Below are positions 9,485 through 18,169 of a DNA stretch of 55,179 nt, piece by piece; the first letter of the stretch is position 1; each line of letters begins with the position of its first letter. A program made the position numbers and the translations under genes. This DNA comes from Porphyromonadaceae bacterium (GTDB lineage Bacteria; Bacteroidota; Bacteroidia; Bacteroidales; Porphyromonadaceae): contig JAUMYQ010000003.1 of NCBI GenBank assembly GCA_030528555.1, forward strand, positions 108,717 through 163,895, read 5' to 3'. The notes below the pieces were generated by a model. That model did not search any database, had not been told where the DNA came from, and was given only the letters and a program-made list of their open reading frames with translations.

Positions 9485-10003
9485 TTAATAGGTAGTACTA
9501 CGATGTTGCTTAAAATCTAATAGGCCCAAAGCTAGTACCCCGACTGGGCGCTCTGGCATAAGTGGGCGAGTTTCTATTTGATAGACGCCAGCTATCGGTG
9601 GAGTAAACTGCCATAGATCGCTCCCTTCTGCTTCGTAGACCATAGGTCTACGCCCCTTATTTCCATCAAAGTATTCGTTCATACTCAATGTGATGGTATC
9701 GGCTGCCCATACCAGCCCCCAACGATGTAGCTTCAGCTCTAGGGTAAGATCGCGCTGCTGTATCCTGTGGTCGTAGCGAGCGTAGACCGCCACCGAAATC
9801 GGCTCCCTACCCTTACGGACACAGATCGAAGTGCGGACTGGCGTCGTGGCACTCCACTCATTTTCGCTATCGATGGGGATGTACTTGACAGGTGCCACTT
9901 GCTCTGCTCTCGAGCAAGAGAGCAACATGCCTAGCCATAGAAGCAAAAGGCTGTACCAACTCCTATTCGATACGAAACTGTAAATGGAGCGTAGTATAAG
10001 CAT
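9485..10003 (-). CDS. gldH: GldH-like lipoprotein
   Basis: A 172-residue protein resembling GldH, a lipoprotein first linked to gliding motility but kept in non-gliding Bacteroidota. The N-terminus has a hydrophobic segment and a lipobox LLSC with Cys30 as the probable lipid anchor. I chose the ATG at 10003 because the frame upstream (to 10165) overlaps ricT and has no signal-peptide character. It lies 19 bases after the ricT stop, and ricT-gldH adjacency is common in the phylum. The identification depends on length, lipobox and gene order as well as the sequence; function in this organism is unknown. Confidence 0.75.
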   Translation of the reverse strand: MLILRSIYSFVSNRSWYSLLLLWLGMLLSCSRAEQVAPVKYIPIDSENEWSATTPVRTSICVRKGREPISVAVYARYDHRIQQRDLTLELKLHRWGLVWAADTITLSMNEYFDGNKGRRPMVYEAEGSDLWQFTPPIAGVYQIETRPLMPERPVGVLALGLLDFKQHRSTTY

Positions 10004-10022
10004 CGTACGAATCTCTATCCTG

Positions 10023-11249
10023 CTAATCTCTTGATTTTGATGATGCAGCACCTTTGCCTTGACCTTGTGAGGGACGTGGTAGCCGTTGGGGCGACGTACC
10101 TCTTCCGCCCTGTTGTTGGTCTCTGGGCTTCGACCGCCTTCGCTGATTAGATCGCCCACCCTCACCTTTCTTCTTGTCGAAGCGTGTAAGACTGTTGTCC
10201 GACAGAATATCGAGTGGCTTGCTCTTAGGCTTCTCCTTGTCGCTATTAAACATAATTGAGTCTGGCTTTTGTCCCTGCTTATTCAGCATAATGATCTCAA
10301 AAGCCCTCTGCACTGATATAGTTATTAGCCCCTCAGGATAACGCTCTGCTGTGCTGTACGTAATCATCTTTTGTAAAACATCGGCCTTGAAGAAGTGATA
10401 GAGAGCCTCCTTGGTTTCGAGCTTTACATCTCTTCGAGGTAGAGCCTTTTGTGCCTCGGCATAGGCATTGACCTCATAGTTCATGCAGCATTTAAGTTTG
10501 CCACACTGTCCTGTCAATTTTTGAGGGTTGGGAGATAGATCCTGAACGCGTGCTGCACTTGTATTGACAGAAACAAATGTACTCATCCAACTAGAACAAC
10601 AAAGCTCTCTTCCGCACGACCCAATCCCCCCAATGCGTCCAGCCTCCTGTCTAGCACCAATCTGGCGCATCTCAATGCGTATCCGGAATGTATCCGCAAG
10701 TACGCGAATAAGCTGACGAAAGTCTACACGTCCATCCGCGATATAGTAAAAAATTGCCTTGTTACCATCTCCTTGATACTCTACATCACCGATCTTCATA
10801 TCTAGTCCAAGATCGGCACTAATCTGTCGAGCCTGTATCATGGTTTGCTCCTCTTTGGCCTTGGCGATCCGTGCTTGCTCATGGTCACAATCTGTCGCTA
10901 GGCGCAAGACTGTGAGCATCTCTCCCTTTTCGGGACGAAAACGATGCTTTTTCATAGCAAACTCCACAAGAGGTCCTGTAAGTGTCACTTCTCCAAGATC
11001 GTACCCTACAGCTGCTTCTACTACAACAAAGTCACCCTTGCTAAGTTCCAGCTGATGAGGGTTGATGAAATAGCTCTTACGTGTATTCTTAAACTGTACC
11101 TCAACCGCAGGATATCCTCTCATTACTTCTGGAATAGGGATATCACTCAGCCAGTCGTAGCTACTTTGTTTACTGTTACCGCATCTATTGCAGCCCTTAC
11201 CACTCATACGACAGCAGCCTCTATTTGCAGTAGTTGTTTTATATATCAT
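10023..11249 (-). CDS. ricT: PSP1-domain protein, RicT/YaaT-like
   Basis: A 408-residue protein with a PSP1 C-terminal domain. In Bacillus the homologue (YaaT/RicT) forms a complex that binds iron-sulfur clusters and affects RNA processing by RNase Y; its Bacteroidota role is not established. Cysteine pairs typical of the family are visible in SCGRELCCSSW and QCGKLKCCMNYE, and a second Cys group is at the N-terminus (GCCRMSGKGCNRCG). The C-terminal ~70 residues are basic, Arg/Gln/Gly/Pro rich and probably disordered. The frame stays open to 11423, but I chose ATG 11249 because the extra upstream residues are hydrophobic and unlike the family. Confidence 0.88.
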   Translation of the reverse strand: MIYKTTTANRGCCRMSGKGCNRCGNSKQSSYDWLSDIPIPEVMRGYPAVEVQFKNTRKSYFINPHQLELSKGDFVVVEAAVGYDLGEVTLTGPLVEFAMKKHRFRPEKGEMLTVLRLATDCDHEQARIAKAKEEQTMIQARQISADLGLDMKIGDVEYQGDGNKAIFYYIADGRVDFRQLIRVLADTFRIRIEMRQIGARQEAGRIGGIGSCGRELCCSSWMSTFVSVNTSAARVQDLSPNPQKLTGQCGKLKCCMNYEVNAYAEAQKALPRRDVKLETKEALYHFFKADVLQKMITYSTAERYPEGLITISVQRAFEIIMLNKQGQKPDSIMFNSDKEKPKSKPLDILSDNSLTRFDKKKGEGGRSNQRRRSKPRDQQQGGRGTSPQRLPRPSQGQGKGAASSKSRD

Positions 11250-11341
11250 TGATTTTATACTACTTTGTTTTCGTTGTGTCTTACTTAGGATAAGGCTTAT
11301 CAGTATCAACAAGCACAGCCCTGACGATGGCACAAATCGTA

Positions 11342-11349
11342 CAAATATA
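11342..11349 (-). promoter_or_regulatory. -7 element upstream of ricT
   Basis: TATATTTG on the minus strand matches TAnnTTTG about 93 bases before the chosen ricT start. A TTTTG lies upstream but only 13 bases away, shorter than consensus spacing. Its position also supports a start downstream of 11423. Confidence 0.4.
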
Positions 11350-11523
11350 AACAAAAGTCCCACAAAACATAAGCATCTATTTCTAGGTAATTTCAACGGC
11401 CATGGTCTCTTCTGTATAAGCACATCTATTGACTTAATGAACTCTGAATTTTAGCTACAAAAGGCTACATCCACTCCTAAGGCAAATTGAGTTAACTTTA
11501 CACATCGATAGAATGAAACTAAT

Positions 11524-13395
11524 ATGCTACAAGTAGAGACGTTAAGTAAGAGTTTTGGGGATCGAATCATCTTTGACAGTATCAGTTTTTCGATAGATCG
11601 TGGGCAGAAAGTCGGCCTTATTGCTACCAACGGTAGCGGTAAGACAACGCTTATGAATATACTTACAGGCGTTGAGCCGTACGATGGAGGTAAAGTTATC
11701 TTTGAACGTGATGTTCGCTTTTCTTACCTTAGTCAAATACCTTCCCTATTGAATCAACAAACAATTCTCAAGGCTTGTCTAGCTTCTCAAGACTCTGTCG
11801 CTCAGCTTGTACTGAGTTGGCAGACTGCTCTAGAAACAGGAGACAACAAGCTAATGGAAAGCCTGCTGCCTGAAATGGAGGCACGAGATGGTTGGGCCTA
11901 TGAACAGAGAGCCAAAGAAATACTTGGAGCGTTAGGCCTACATGATATCCATAAAAGCGTAGCTCATAGTTCTGGCGGAGAGGTCAAGCGTATCGCTCTA
12001 GCCTCGGTACTTGTTAGTGAGCCAGAGTTGCTATTTCTAGACGAGCCCACGAATCATCTAGATCTTGATGCTATTGAATGGTTGGAGGATTACCTAAGCC
12101 GAAGTACAATGAGCCTTCTATTAGTTACACACGATCGATACTTCCTTGATAGGGTCTGCGATCAAATTATCGAATTGGACAATACACAACTGTACAGATA
12201 CAAAGGCAACTACAATTATTACCTCACAAAACGAGACGAAATGCTAACAGCGCAAGCAGCACAAGCGAGCAAAGCGCAAAATCTGATGCGTCGTGAGTTG
12301 GAATGGATGCGTCGTCAGCCCCAAGCTCGTGCTACAAAAGCTCAGTATCGTATAGATGCTTTTCATACCCTCAAGAAGCAAATAGAGGGCAAACGCAGCA
12401 AGAGCCAGAGCATCAAACTAACAGCAGAGGCTGGATATATTGGTAAGAAAATTATCGAAGCACATGGAGTGTCAAAGGCCTATGGAGACAAGGTTATCCT
12501 CAGAAATTTTGACTATACTTTCAGTCGTTATGACAAAATTGGTATTGTTGGTGCAAACGGTGTAGGCAAAACTACTTTTATAAAGATGTTACTGGGACTA
12601 GAACTTACCGATAGTGGACACTTTGATGTGGGTCAGACCGTACGTTTTGGTTACTATAGTCAATCCAGACCAGAGTTTGATCCCAATAAAGTTGTTATAG
12701 ATGTACTCAAAGACATAGCTGAAACATTTGTCCTGAGAGAGGGACAAAGTCTGTCGGCCAGTCAGATCCTTACACAATTTCTTTTCCCTCCAGAGAGACA
12801 GCACATTCAAGTAGGTAAGCTTAGTGGAGGAGAGCTACGTAGACTCTATCTATGTACCGTACTAGTGCGTCAGCCCAACTTTCTCATCTTGGACGAACCA
12901 ACTAATGACCTTGACATTGCCACACTACAGGTACTTGAGGAATACCTCTTGAACTTTTCTGGCTGCGTCCTTATCGTATCGCATGACCGTTTCTTTATGG
13001 ATAAAATTACCGAACACCTACTTTGCTTTGAGGGCGATGGCCAAGTCAGGGACTTTCCTGGGAATTATAGTCAGTATCGAGCTCACTCTCAAATGCAGAG
13101 AGCTGAGGGCACACCGACACGTTCTGCTCTCCCCTCCTCCAACAAGACAAATAGCTTTAGGCCAGAACGTCGCTCCACTAAAAAGCTTACTTATATAGAG
13201 AAGAAGGAGTTAGAAAATATTATAGAAGAACTAAAAAAGCTAGAGGAGGAGCAAAAAGAGCTGGAGATCACTCTCAATTCTGGCTCACTCTCAAGCGAGA
13301 ACTTGCTAGAAGCTTCTCAACGTATTAGTATAGTTATTGAACGGTTGGACGAACTCACCCTGCGCCAACTAGAGTTGGAGGATAAGGAAGCTTAA
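11524..13395 (+). CDS. uup: ABC-F ATPase, Uup-like
   Basis: A 623-residue soluble protein with two ABC ATPase domains and no membrane segments, as in the ABC-F family that acts on ribosomes. Domain 1 has Walker A around residues 34-42 (ATNGSGKTT), the signature SSGGEVKR and Walker B LLFLDEPTNHLD. Domain 2 has GANGVGKTT, LSGGELRR and [12 protein letters not shown]. Both catalytic Glu residues are kept. A C-terminal coiled coil (about residues 555-620, KKELENIIEELKKLEEEQ) is the feature that points to Uup, linked in E. coli to ribosome function and transposon excision. tamL follows 4 bases downstream, suggesting an operon. Confidence 0.9.
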   Translation: MLQVETLSKSFGDRIIFDSISFSIDRGQKVGLIATNGSGKTTLMNILTGVEPYDGGKVIFERDVRFSYLSQIPSLLNQQTILKACLASQDSVAQLVLSWQTALETGDNKLMESLLPEMEARDGWAYEQRAKEILGALGLHDIHKSVAHSSGGEVKRIALASVLVSEPELLFLDEPTNHLDLDAIEWLEDYLSRSTMSLLLVTHDRYFLDRVCDQIIELDNTQLYRYKGNYNYYLTKRDEMLTAQAAQASKAQNLMRRELEWMRRQPQARATKAQYRIDAFHTLKKQIEGKRSKSQSIKLTAEAGYIGKKIIEAHGVSKAYGDKVILRNFDYTFSRYDKIGIVGANGVGKTTFIKMLLGLELTDSGHFDVGQTVRFGYYSQSRPEFDPNKVVIDVLKDIAETFVLREGQSLSASQILTQFLFPPERQHIQVGKLSGGELRRLYLCTVLVRQPNFLILDEPTNDLDIATLQVLEEYLLNFSGCVLIVSHDRFFMDKITEHLLCFEGDGQVRDFPGNYSQYRAHSQMQRAEGTPTRSALPSSNKTNSFRPERRSTKKLTYIEKKELENIIEELKKLEEEQKELEITLNSGSLSSENLLEASQRISIVIERLDELTLRQLELEDKEA

Positions 13396-13399
13396 ATTC

Positions 13400-15646
13400 A
13401 TGAATACAACTATACGCCTTGGGTATCCTCAAATACTTCTTCTCCTGGCTACAATCTTTGTAGCTCTCGGGTCTGGGTGTGCTTCAACGAGATACGTCAA
13501 TGAGGGAGAAATGCTTCTGAGTGAAGTTTACATTACACAAGATACAACAGAGAGCTCCACGCCAGTTAAGAACAAACAACTAATCAATCACATTGCTCAA
13601 CGTCCAAATAAAAAGCTATTCGGCATATTTAATTGGTCTCTTGGGATTTACAATCTCAGCAATCTCCACAGTCGAAGCTGGCTCAACAAACGACTAAGAC
13701 GATGGGGTGATCCCCCTGTCATCTTTAGTGAGCAGGAAGCAAACGCCTCTACAGCTAGTCTCTCCTCCATACTCTATAACAAAGGCTATCTACAGGCCAA
13801 TACGACTTATACTATAGACACGATATCAGATAAGAAGGTAGCCCTTCATTATCACATAAAGCGAGGTGAACGATATTATATAGAACGCTATGATGAGCAT
13901 ATAGAACAGAAAGAGGTAGACAGCTTACTTCATCCTTCCGATACTCTTAAACTGAACAAACGTTATCCACGAGAGACCTATACCCCTCTCATAAAGGAAG
14001 GTAGCCCTCTATCAACCGAACTAATGCAAGAGGAGCGAAAGCGACTGATACAAATCTTGCGTAATCGGGGTTATTGGAATATTGCAGAACAATCGATTTA
14101 CTTCAATGTAGATACTCTGGCTGGGAATCTTTCTAAACGCGCTTGGGTACAGCTACGCATAGATTCCTTGCATCACCCTTATAGTATTGGTCGCGTATTG
14201 CTTTCTCAATCAAACGGCAAGATGATCAAGCCTGGTATTCTGGAGCGACGTATTTGGCTCAAGCCAGATCATCTCTATAGCGATGAAGACGGCCGACGCA
14301 CTTATAGTGCACTCTCGGACCTTGGATCTGTGGCCAATGTTGCTATTCGTTACGAAGTAGATAGTACAACAAAGACTCCTACTTTAAACTGCGAAATAGC
14401 TACAACCATGAATCCCAATAAAGAGCTTATTCTAGATTTAACTGGCACCCACTCGTCTGGCAACCTTGGAGCCAATGCTTCGATGGCACTCGTACACAAT
14501 AACCTTTTTGGTGGGGCGGAATACATCAAACTTCTAGCGCGAGTGGGCTACGAACGGCTACGCAATGCAAGTAAAGATCATCTCCACTCAGGCTTTGAAG
14601 CGAGCCTTAGCCTACCAAAAATGTTACTACCCTTAGCCTATAGAGGAGAAAATTCCATCAACGGTTCTACAAACTTCAGTCTAAGCTACGATTTTCAGAC
14701 ACGGCCAGAGTTCAATCGAGACATATTTTCTGCTTCCTGGGGATACTCCTGGTCACGCTATAGTTATCCAGCCATCAGATACTCACTAAAAGCTCTAGAG
14801 ATAGACTTTATGCATTTTGGATTCATCAATCCTATCTTCAAAGACAATTTGCCAAGCATCACACGTGCTCTCAACTATCGTGATCAGTTCGTTGTGAGCA
14901 CTTCTCTTATGGCGAACTATCTCTCTACGCAAGACTATCGTTTTCGTTATAGACCTTTCGTACATAACTTACGTTTATTCTTACAATCAGCAGGTAACCT
15001 CCTCTATGGATTATCCTCCCTGATACAAGCCAAGCGTGATCAATTCAACAGCTATACACTTCTAAACATTAGCTATGCTCAGTTTGTCAAGGCCGAGGCC
15101 GACTACAGCGGATTATATCGGCTACAGGGAAAGAACGTATTCGCCTACCATGCCTCCCTTGCTGTTGTTTATCCATACGGCAATAGCAAGGCTTTACCTA
15201 TAGATCTTCGTTACTTCTCAGGGGGAGGGAACAGTATTAGGGGATGGAATGCCCGTGAACTAGGGCCAGGGGCTATGCCACATGAGCATGGGCAAAGCAT
15301 ATTTCAGCAGTTGGGAGACATCAAGCTAGACCTGAGTGCCGAGCTACGTACACGCATCTCTCCAAGTTGGGAATTGGCCCTCTTCGTAGATGCAGGCAAT
15401 ATTTGGACGATCCATCCTTATGATAGCCAACCTCAGGGAGCATTTCTCTGGGATAGCTTCTACAAACAAATAGCTATATCTAGTGGAATGGGCTTTCGGT
15501 GGGACTTAGATCTGTTTCTTCTACGTTTGGATCTTGGGATGAAGTTGTATGATCCTCAGGCTTCCTCAGGTAGGCGATGGGTAATAGGTCACTACACGCC
15601 ACGAGAGCTATTTACTCTACACTTTGCTCTCGGATATCCGTTTTAG
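13400..15646 (+). CDS. tamL: Omp85-family outer-membrane lipoprotein (TamL-like)
   Basis: A 748-residue protein of the BamA/TamA (Omp85) family. In Bacteroidota the lipidated TamA homologue TamL works with TamB in assembling the outer membrane. It has a hydrophobic signal and a probable lipid-anchor Cys27 in ALGSGCAST. POTRA-like sequence is present (about 80-330, including ILYNKGYLQANTTY and ILRNRGYWNI), followed by a C-terminal beta-barrel with FSGGGNSIRGWNARELGPG and a final Phe (FALGYPF), typical of barrel proteins. The ATG at 13400 is 4 bases after the uup stop. No tamB is visible next to it. Confidence 0.88.
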   Translation: MNTTIRLGYPQILLLLATIFVALGSGCASTRYVNEGEMLLSEVYITQDTTESSTPVKNKQLINHIAQRPNKKLFGIFNWSLGIYNLSNLHSRSWLNKRLRRWGDPPVIFSEQEANASTASLSSILYNKGYLQANTTYTIDTISDKKVALHYHIKRGERYYIERYDEHIEQKEVDSLLHPSDTLKLNKRYPRETYTPLIKEGSPLSTELMQEERKRLIQILRNRGYWNIAEQSIYFNVDTLAGNLSKRAWVQLRIDSLHHPYSIGRVLLSQSNGKMIKPGILERRIWLKPDHLYSDEDGRRTYSALSDLGSVANVAIRYEVDSTTKTPTLNCEIATTMNPNKELILDLTGTHSSGNLGANASMALVHNNLFGGAEYIKLLARVGYERLRNASKDHLHSGFEASLSLPKMLLPLAYRGENSINGSTNFSLSYDFQTRPEFNRDIFSASWGYSWSRYSYPAIRYSLKALEIDFMHFGFINPIFKDNLPSITRALNYRDQFVVSTSLMANYLSTQDYRFRYRPFVHNLRLFLQSAGNLLYGLSSLIQAKRDQFNSYTLLNISYAQFVKAEADYSGLYRLQGKNVFAYHASLAVVYPYGNSKALPIDLRYFSGGGNSIRGWNARELGPGAMPHEHGQSIFQQLGDIKLDLSAELRTRISPSWELALFVDAGNIWTIHPYDSQPQGAFLWDSFYKQIAISSGMGFRWDLDLFLLRLDLGMKLYDPQASSGRRWVIGHYTPRELFTLHFALGYPF

Positions 15647-15770
15647 AGATGAATGCTCCCAATAAGATTAAAATTAAGGTTACCTGCTGCCAACTTAGTT
15701 TCTCTTTGTTATGGGGCGATAATCCTCTTATCTTAAAACAGTTAGGAATATACCCCATTTTTGTGTAAAA

Positions 15771-15854
15771 TGTTCCCGATCTTTTTTCTCGGAGTTCCCG
15801 ATCTTTTTGAAAAAAGATCGGGAAGTTTTTTTTGAAAGTTCCCGAAGATTTTTT
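15771..15854 (+). repeat. Dispersed intergenic repeat, copy A
   Basis: An 84-base element built of alternating TTCCCGATCTTTTT-like units in both orientations (15773, 15795, inverted 15811-15824, 15839). Its first 83 bases match copy B (32825-32907, opposite strand) without gaps at 78 of 83 positions by hand alignment. Confidence 0.9.
15795..15833 (+). terminator. Terminator-like hairpin inside repeat copy A
   Basis: Perfect 14-base arms (15795-15808 and 15811-15824) are followed by G and eight T residues. It could end the uup-tamL transcript. The same hairpin in copy B does not follow a gene, so termination may be a side effect of the repeat. Confidence 0.5.
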
Positions 15855-15953
15855 GCATAAACCTTCAAGAAATCTAATTATCTAGGAACTAATTAAATAT
15901 CAACACACCACCGATGCGAGTGACGAATCACTGAAATATCCTGATTTAGCTAC

Positions 15954-16009
15954 ATTAGCGAGAAAAGCCCAAGTAGGCTACATGCACTACCCGAGCTTTC
16001 CTCGCTAAT
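15954..16009. terminator. Inverted repeat downstream of pyk
   Basis: ATTAGCGAGAAAAGC and GCTTTCCTCGCTAAT pair at 14 of 15 positions around a 26-base loop, just beyond the pyk stop on the minus strand. No T run follows, so it may be a 3'-end stabilising hairpin rather than a classical terminator. Confidence 0.4.
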
Positions 16010-16030
16010 AGTAAGTTGGAGGGCTCTCTC

Positions 16031-17488
16031 TTACTTATATTTATTTAGTATACAATCTACCGTATCGATCTCCAGTACATGAGCAGCTCCAGTAGTACCA
16101 ACTGTACCACTCATATAGGCAACTTGTGTCTTATTTGTCAAAACACCCGCTTTGATAAAGTGACTGATACCAGCAGAAAGACGCTCCTTTTCACAAGCCC
16201 CCTCGCCTTCATAGTGAGCTGTGATACCATAGTTGAGTGCGAGCTGACGTGCAACTGTTTGATCATAGCAAACAGCACATACGGGCACCGTAGCACGGAA
16301 TGAAGACAGATAGCGAGCCGTACGTCCAGTGAAGCTATCGGTCACAATTGCCTCCGTATTTATCTTGTCTACACTTTTCACTGCAGCTTTGGCCAAATAT
16401 GCCGTTGTCGTACTTACCTCCTTAGAGTGTGGTACCTCTTCGTCATAGCGATGTAGCATATCGCTCTCAGCCTCCCTGATAACCCGTACCATTGTCTCCA
16501 CAGCTTCTAGAGGATAATCACCGTTGGCTGTCTCACCAGAAAGCATTACAGCATCTGTACGATAGTATACAGCATTGGCAATATCGCTCACTTCGGCACG
16601 AGTTGGCAGAGGATTCTCCATCATACTATGTAGCATTTGAGTGGCAACAATCACAGGCTTCTTGGCCTCTACGCACTTCTTGATGATCATGCGTTGGATA
16701 TTTGGTACCTTTTCTGCTGGGACTTCGATAGCAAGGTCTCCACGAGCAATCATGATACCAGCACAAGCGTCTATGATTTCATCAATATTGTCTACGCCTT
16801 CTTGGTTCTCAATCTTGGCAATAATCTTGATATCACTGTTGTGGGCATCTAGGATTTCTTGTATCTCTTCGATATCCTTACGGTTACGAACGAAGGAGTG
16901 AGCGATAAACTCAATCTTTTGTGGGATGACATGTAGTATGTTACGACGATCCTTCTCAGTTAGTGATGGAAGATCAATACGTACACCAGGAACATTCACA
17001 CTCTTGCGACTGCCAAGCTTACCACTATTTTGGCAAGTTGTAAGGAGCTTATCCCCTTCCTTAGCTTCTACAAGGAAATCTAGTGCGCCATCATCAAGCA
17101 AGATGTGAGAACCTACCGTTACATCGTGAACGAAGTTGATATAGTTCACGTTGATCACTGAGGTATTGCTCTCTGCATCAGGGTTTGCCATGAAGGTTAC
17201 CTTGTCTCCAGGCTTGAACTCAATCTTCAGGTCCTTGCCATGTTGAGCTTTATACTCTGCATTTCCTTCCAATACTGTAGTGCGCACTTCGGGGCCCTTT
17301 GTGTCGAGCAATACAGCCACATCATTACTAACGGCACGTGTGTTTTGAATAACGTTGGTAATACCCTCTGGAGTCATGTGAGCTGTGTTCATACGAACAA
17401 CGTTAATTCCAGCCTCTACCAGAGGGCGTAGAAACTCAACACTACAACGGAGATCCGAGATAGTTGCTACAATTTTCGTCTTTTTCAT
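16031..17488 (-). CDS. pyk: Pyruvate kinase
   Basis: A 485-residue glycolytic enzyme that converts phosphoenolpyruvate and ADP to pyruvate and ATP in the cytoplasm. Visible family motifs include the N-terminal TKIVATISD, the nucleotide/substrate region VVRMNTAH and DTKGPEVRT, the metal/active-site stretch IMIARGDLAIEVPAEKVP and the SGETANGDYP loop. The C-terminal allosteric domain is complete. The frame continues upstream to 17533, but the conserved MKKTKIVATISD start at 17488 fits best. It is apparently a single-gene unit; a small 7-base hairpin lies in the upstream gap. Confidence 0.96.
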   Translation of the reverse strand: MKKTKIVATISDLRCSVEFLRPLVEAGINVVRMNTAHMTPEGITNVIQNTRAVSNDVAVLLDTKGPEVRTTVLEGNAEYKAQHGKDLKIEFKPGDKVTFMANPDAESNTSVINVNYINFVHDVTVGSHILLDDGALDFLVEAKEGDKLLTTCQNSGKLGSRKSVNVPGVRIDLPSLTEKDRRNILHVIPQKIEFIAHSFVRNRKDIEEIQEILDAHNSDIKIIAKIENQEGVDNIDEIIDACAGIMIARGDLAIEVPAEKVPNIQRMIIKKCVEAKKPVIVATQMLHSMMENPLPTRAEVSDIANAVYYRTDAVMLSGETANGDYPLEAVETMVRVIREAESDMLHRYDEEVPHSKEVSTTTAYLAKAAVKSVDKINTEAIVTDSFTGRTARYLSSFRATVPVCAVCYDQTVARQLALNYGITAHYEGEGACEKERLSAGISHFIKAGVLTNKTQVAYMSGTVGTTGAAHVLEIDTVDCILNKYK

Positions 17489-17659
17489 TCTCTTTAAAAT
17501 GCTTAGTGAGCCCCAGACTATTTCTTGTATCACAGATGTTCATCGTTGAACCCTAATTGTGTTCAACCATGCCGATATAGATACAAGATCTTAACCCAAA
17601 ACTCTGTTTATGAAAATTTAATTTAATTACCCACATCGTCGAGGCCTTACTCACCCCAT

Positions 17660-18085
17660 TTAATTTATCTTGGCAAGCAAGGCTGACACTGCCAAACGGT
17701 AGCTATCCAAACCAAACCCAGCTATCACGCCTACGCAAGCTGATGCTATCATTGAGTGATGCCGAAAAGGCTCCCTGGCATAAATATTACTCAGATGCAC
17801 CTCCACAACGGGCTGAGCAATGGCACGAATGGCATCCAAGAGGGCGATGGATGTATGGGTATAAGCCCCTGCATTGAGCACAATGCCATCGACAGCCCGC
17901 GCCTGATCATGTAGAAAGTCTAAGAGCTCCCCCTCATGATTACTTTGGTAATAGCTAAATTGAACCATCGAGAAATCGGACTGCAAACCCTTCAGCAGTT
18001 CGTCCATCAACTGAGAACCGTATATTTCAGGCTCACGCTTGCCAATATTAGCCAAGTTTGGTCCATTAATAATAGCTATGTGCAT
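17660..18085 (-). CDS. aroQ: Type II 3-dehydroquinate dehydratase
   Basis: A 141-residue enzyme of the shikimate pathway that removes water from 3-dehydroquinate. The small dodecameric type II family is recognised by INGPNLANIGKREPEIYG at the N-terminus (with the catalytic Tyr in EIYG), QSNHEGELLDFLH, LNAGAYTHTSIALLDAI and EVHLSNIYAREPFRHHS. The usual NLNLLG of the family is NLANIG here. ATG 18085 (MHIAIINGPN) was preferred to the frame start at 18106. It is transcribed divergently from xerD through a palindromic promoter region. Confidence 0.95.
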   Translation of the reverse strand: MHIAIINGPNLANIGKREPEIYGSQLMDELLKGLQSDFSMVQFSYYQSNHEGELLDFLHDQARAVDGIVLNAGAYTHTSIALLDAIRAIAQPVVEVHLSNIYAREPFRHHSMIASACVGVIAGFGLDSYRLAVSALLAKIN

Positions 18086-18114
18086 ACTATACAGCTGATA
18101 TTTCACTCATTCAT

Positions 18115-18130
18115 TACCTTTGCAAAGGTA
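18115..18130. promoter_or_regulatory. Palindromic divergent promoter between aroQ and xerD
   Basis: The 16-base perfect palindrome TACCTTTGCAAAGGTA contains a TAnnTTTG -7 element on each strand, back to back. For aroQ (minus) a TTG lies 18 bases upstream (18149-18151). For xerD no clear -33 TTG is seen. Confidence 0.6.
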
Positions 18131-18169
18131 ACAATAATCTCTATTAGCCAATTAAGCTTTTTAAATAAT

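Larger units (their letters stand above)
15647..16030. other. 384-base intergenic region between tamL and pyk
   Basis: The region holds dispersed repeat copy A (15771-15854), which contains a terminator-like hairpin. It also has a 15-base imperfect inverted repeat at 15954-16009 near the 3' end of pyk. A 63-codon plus frame at 15577-15768 overlaps the tamL end and is not supported. Confidence 0.6.

Noticed and set aside
15771-15854. Short repeated units considered as a CRISPR array
   Set aside because: Units alternate in orientation, spacers are too short and irregular, and no cas genes are present.
17936-18169. N-terminal extension of xerD
   Set aside because: It reads antisense through aroQ and across the promoter; the ATG at 18170 matches family length.
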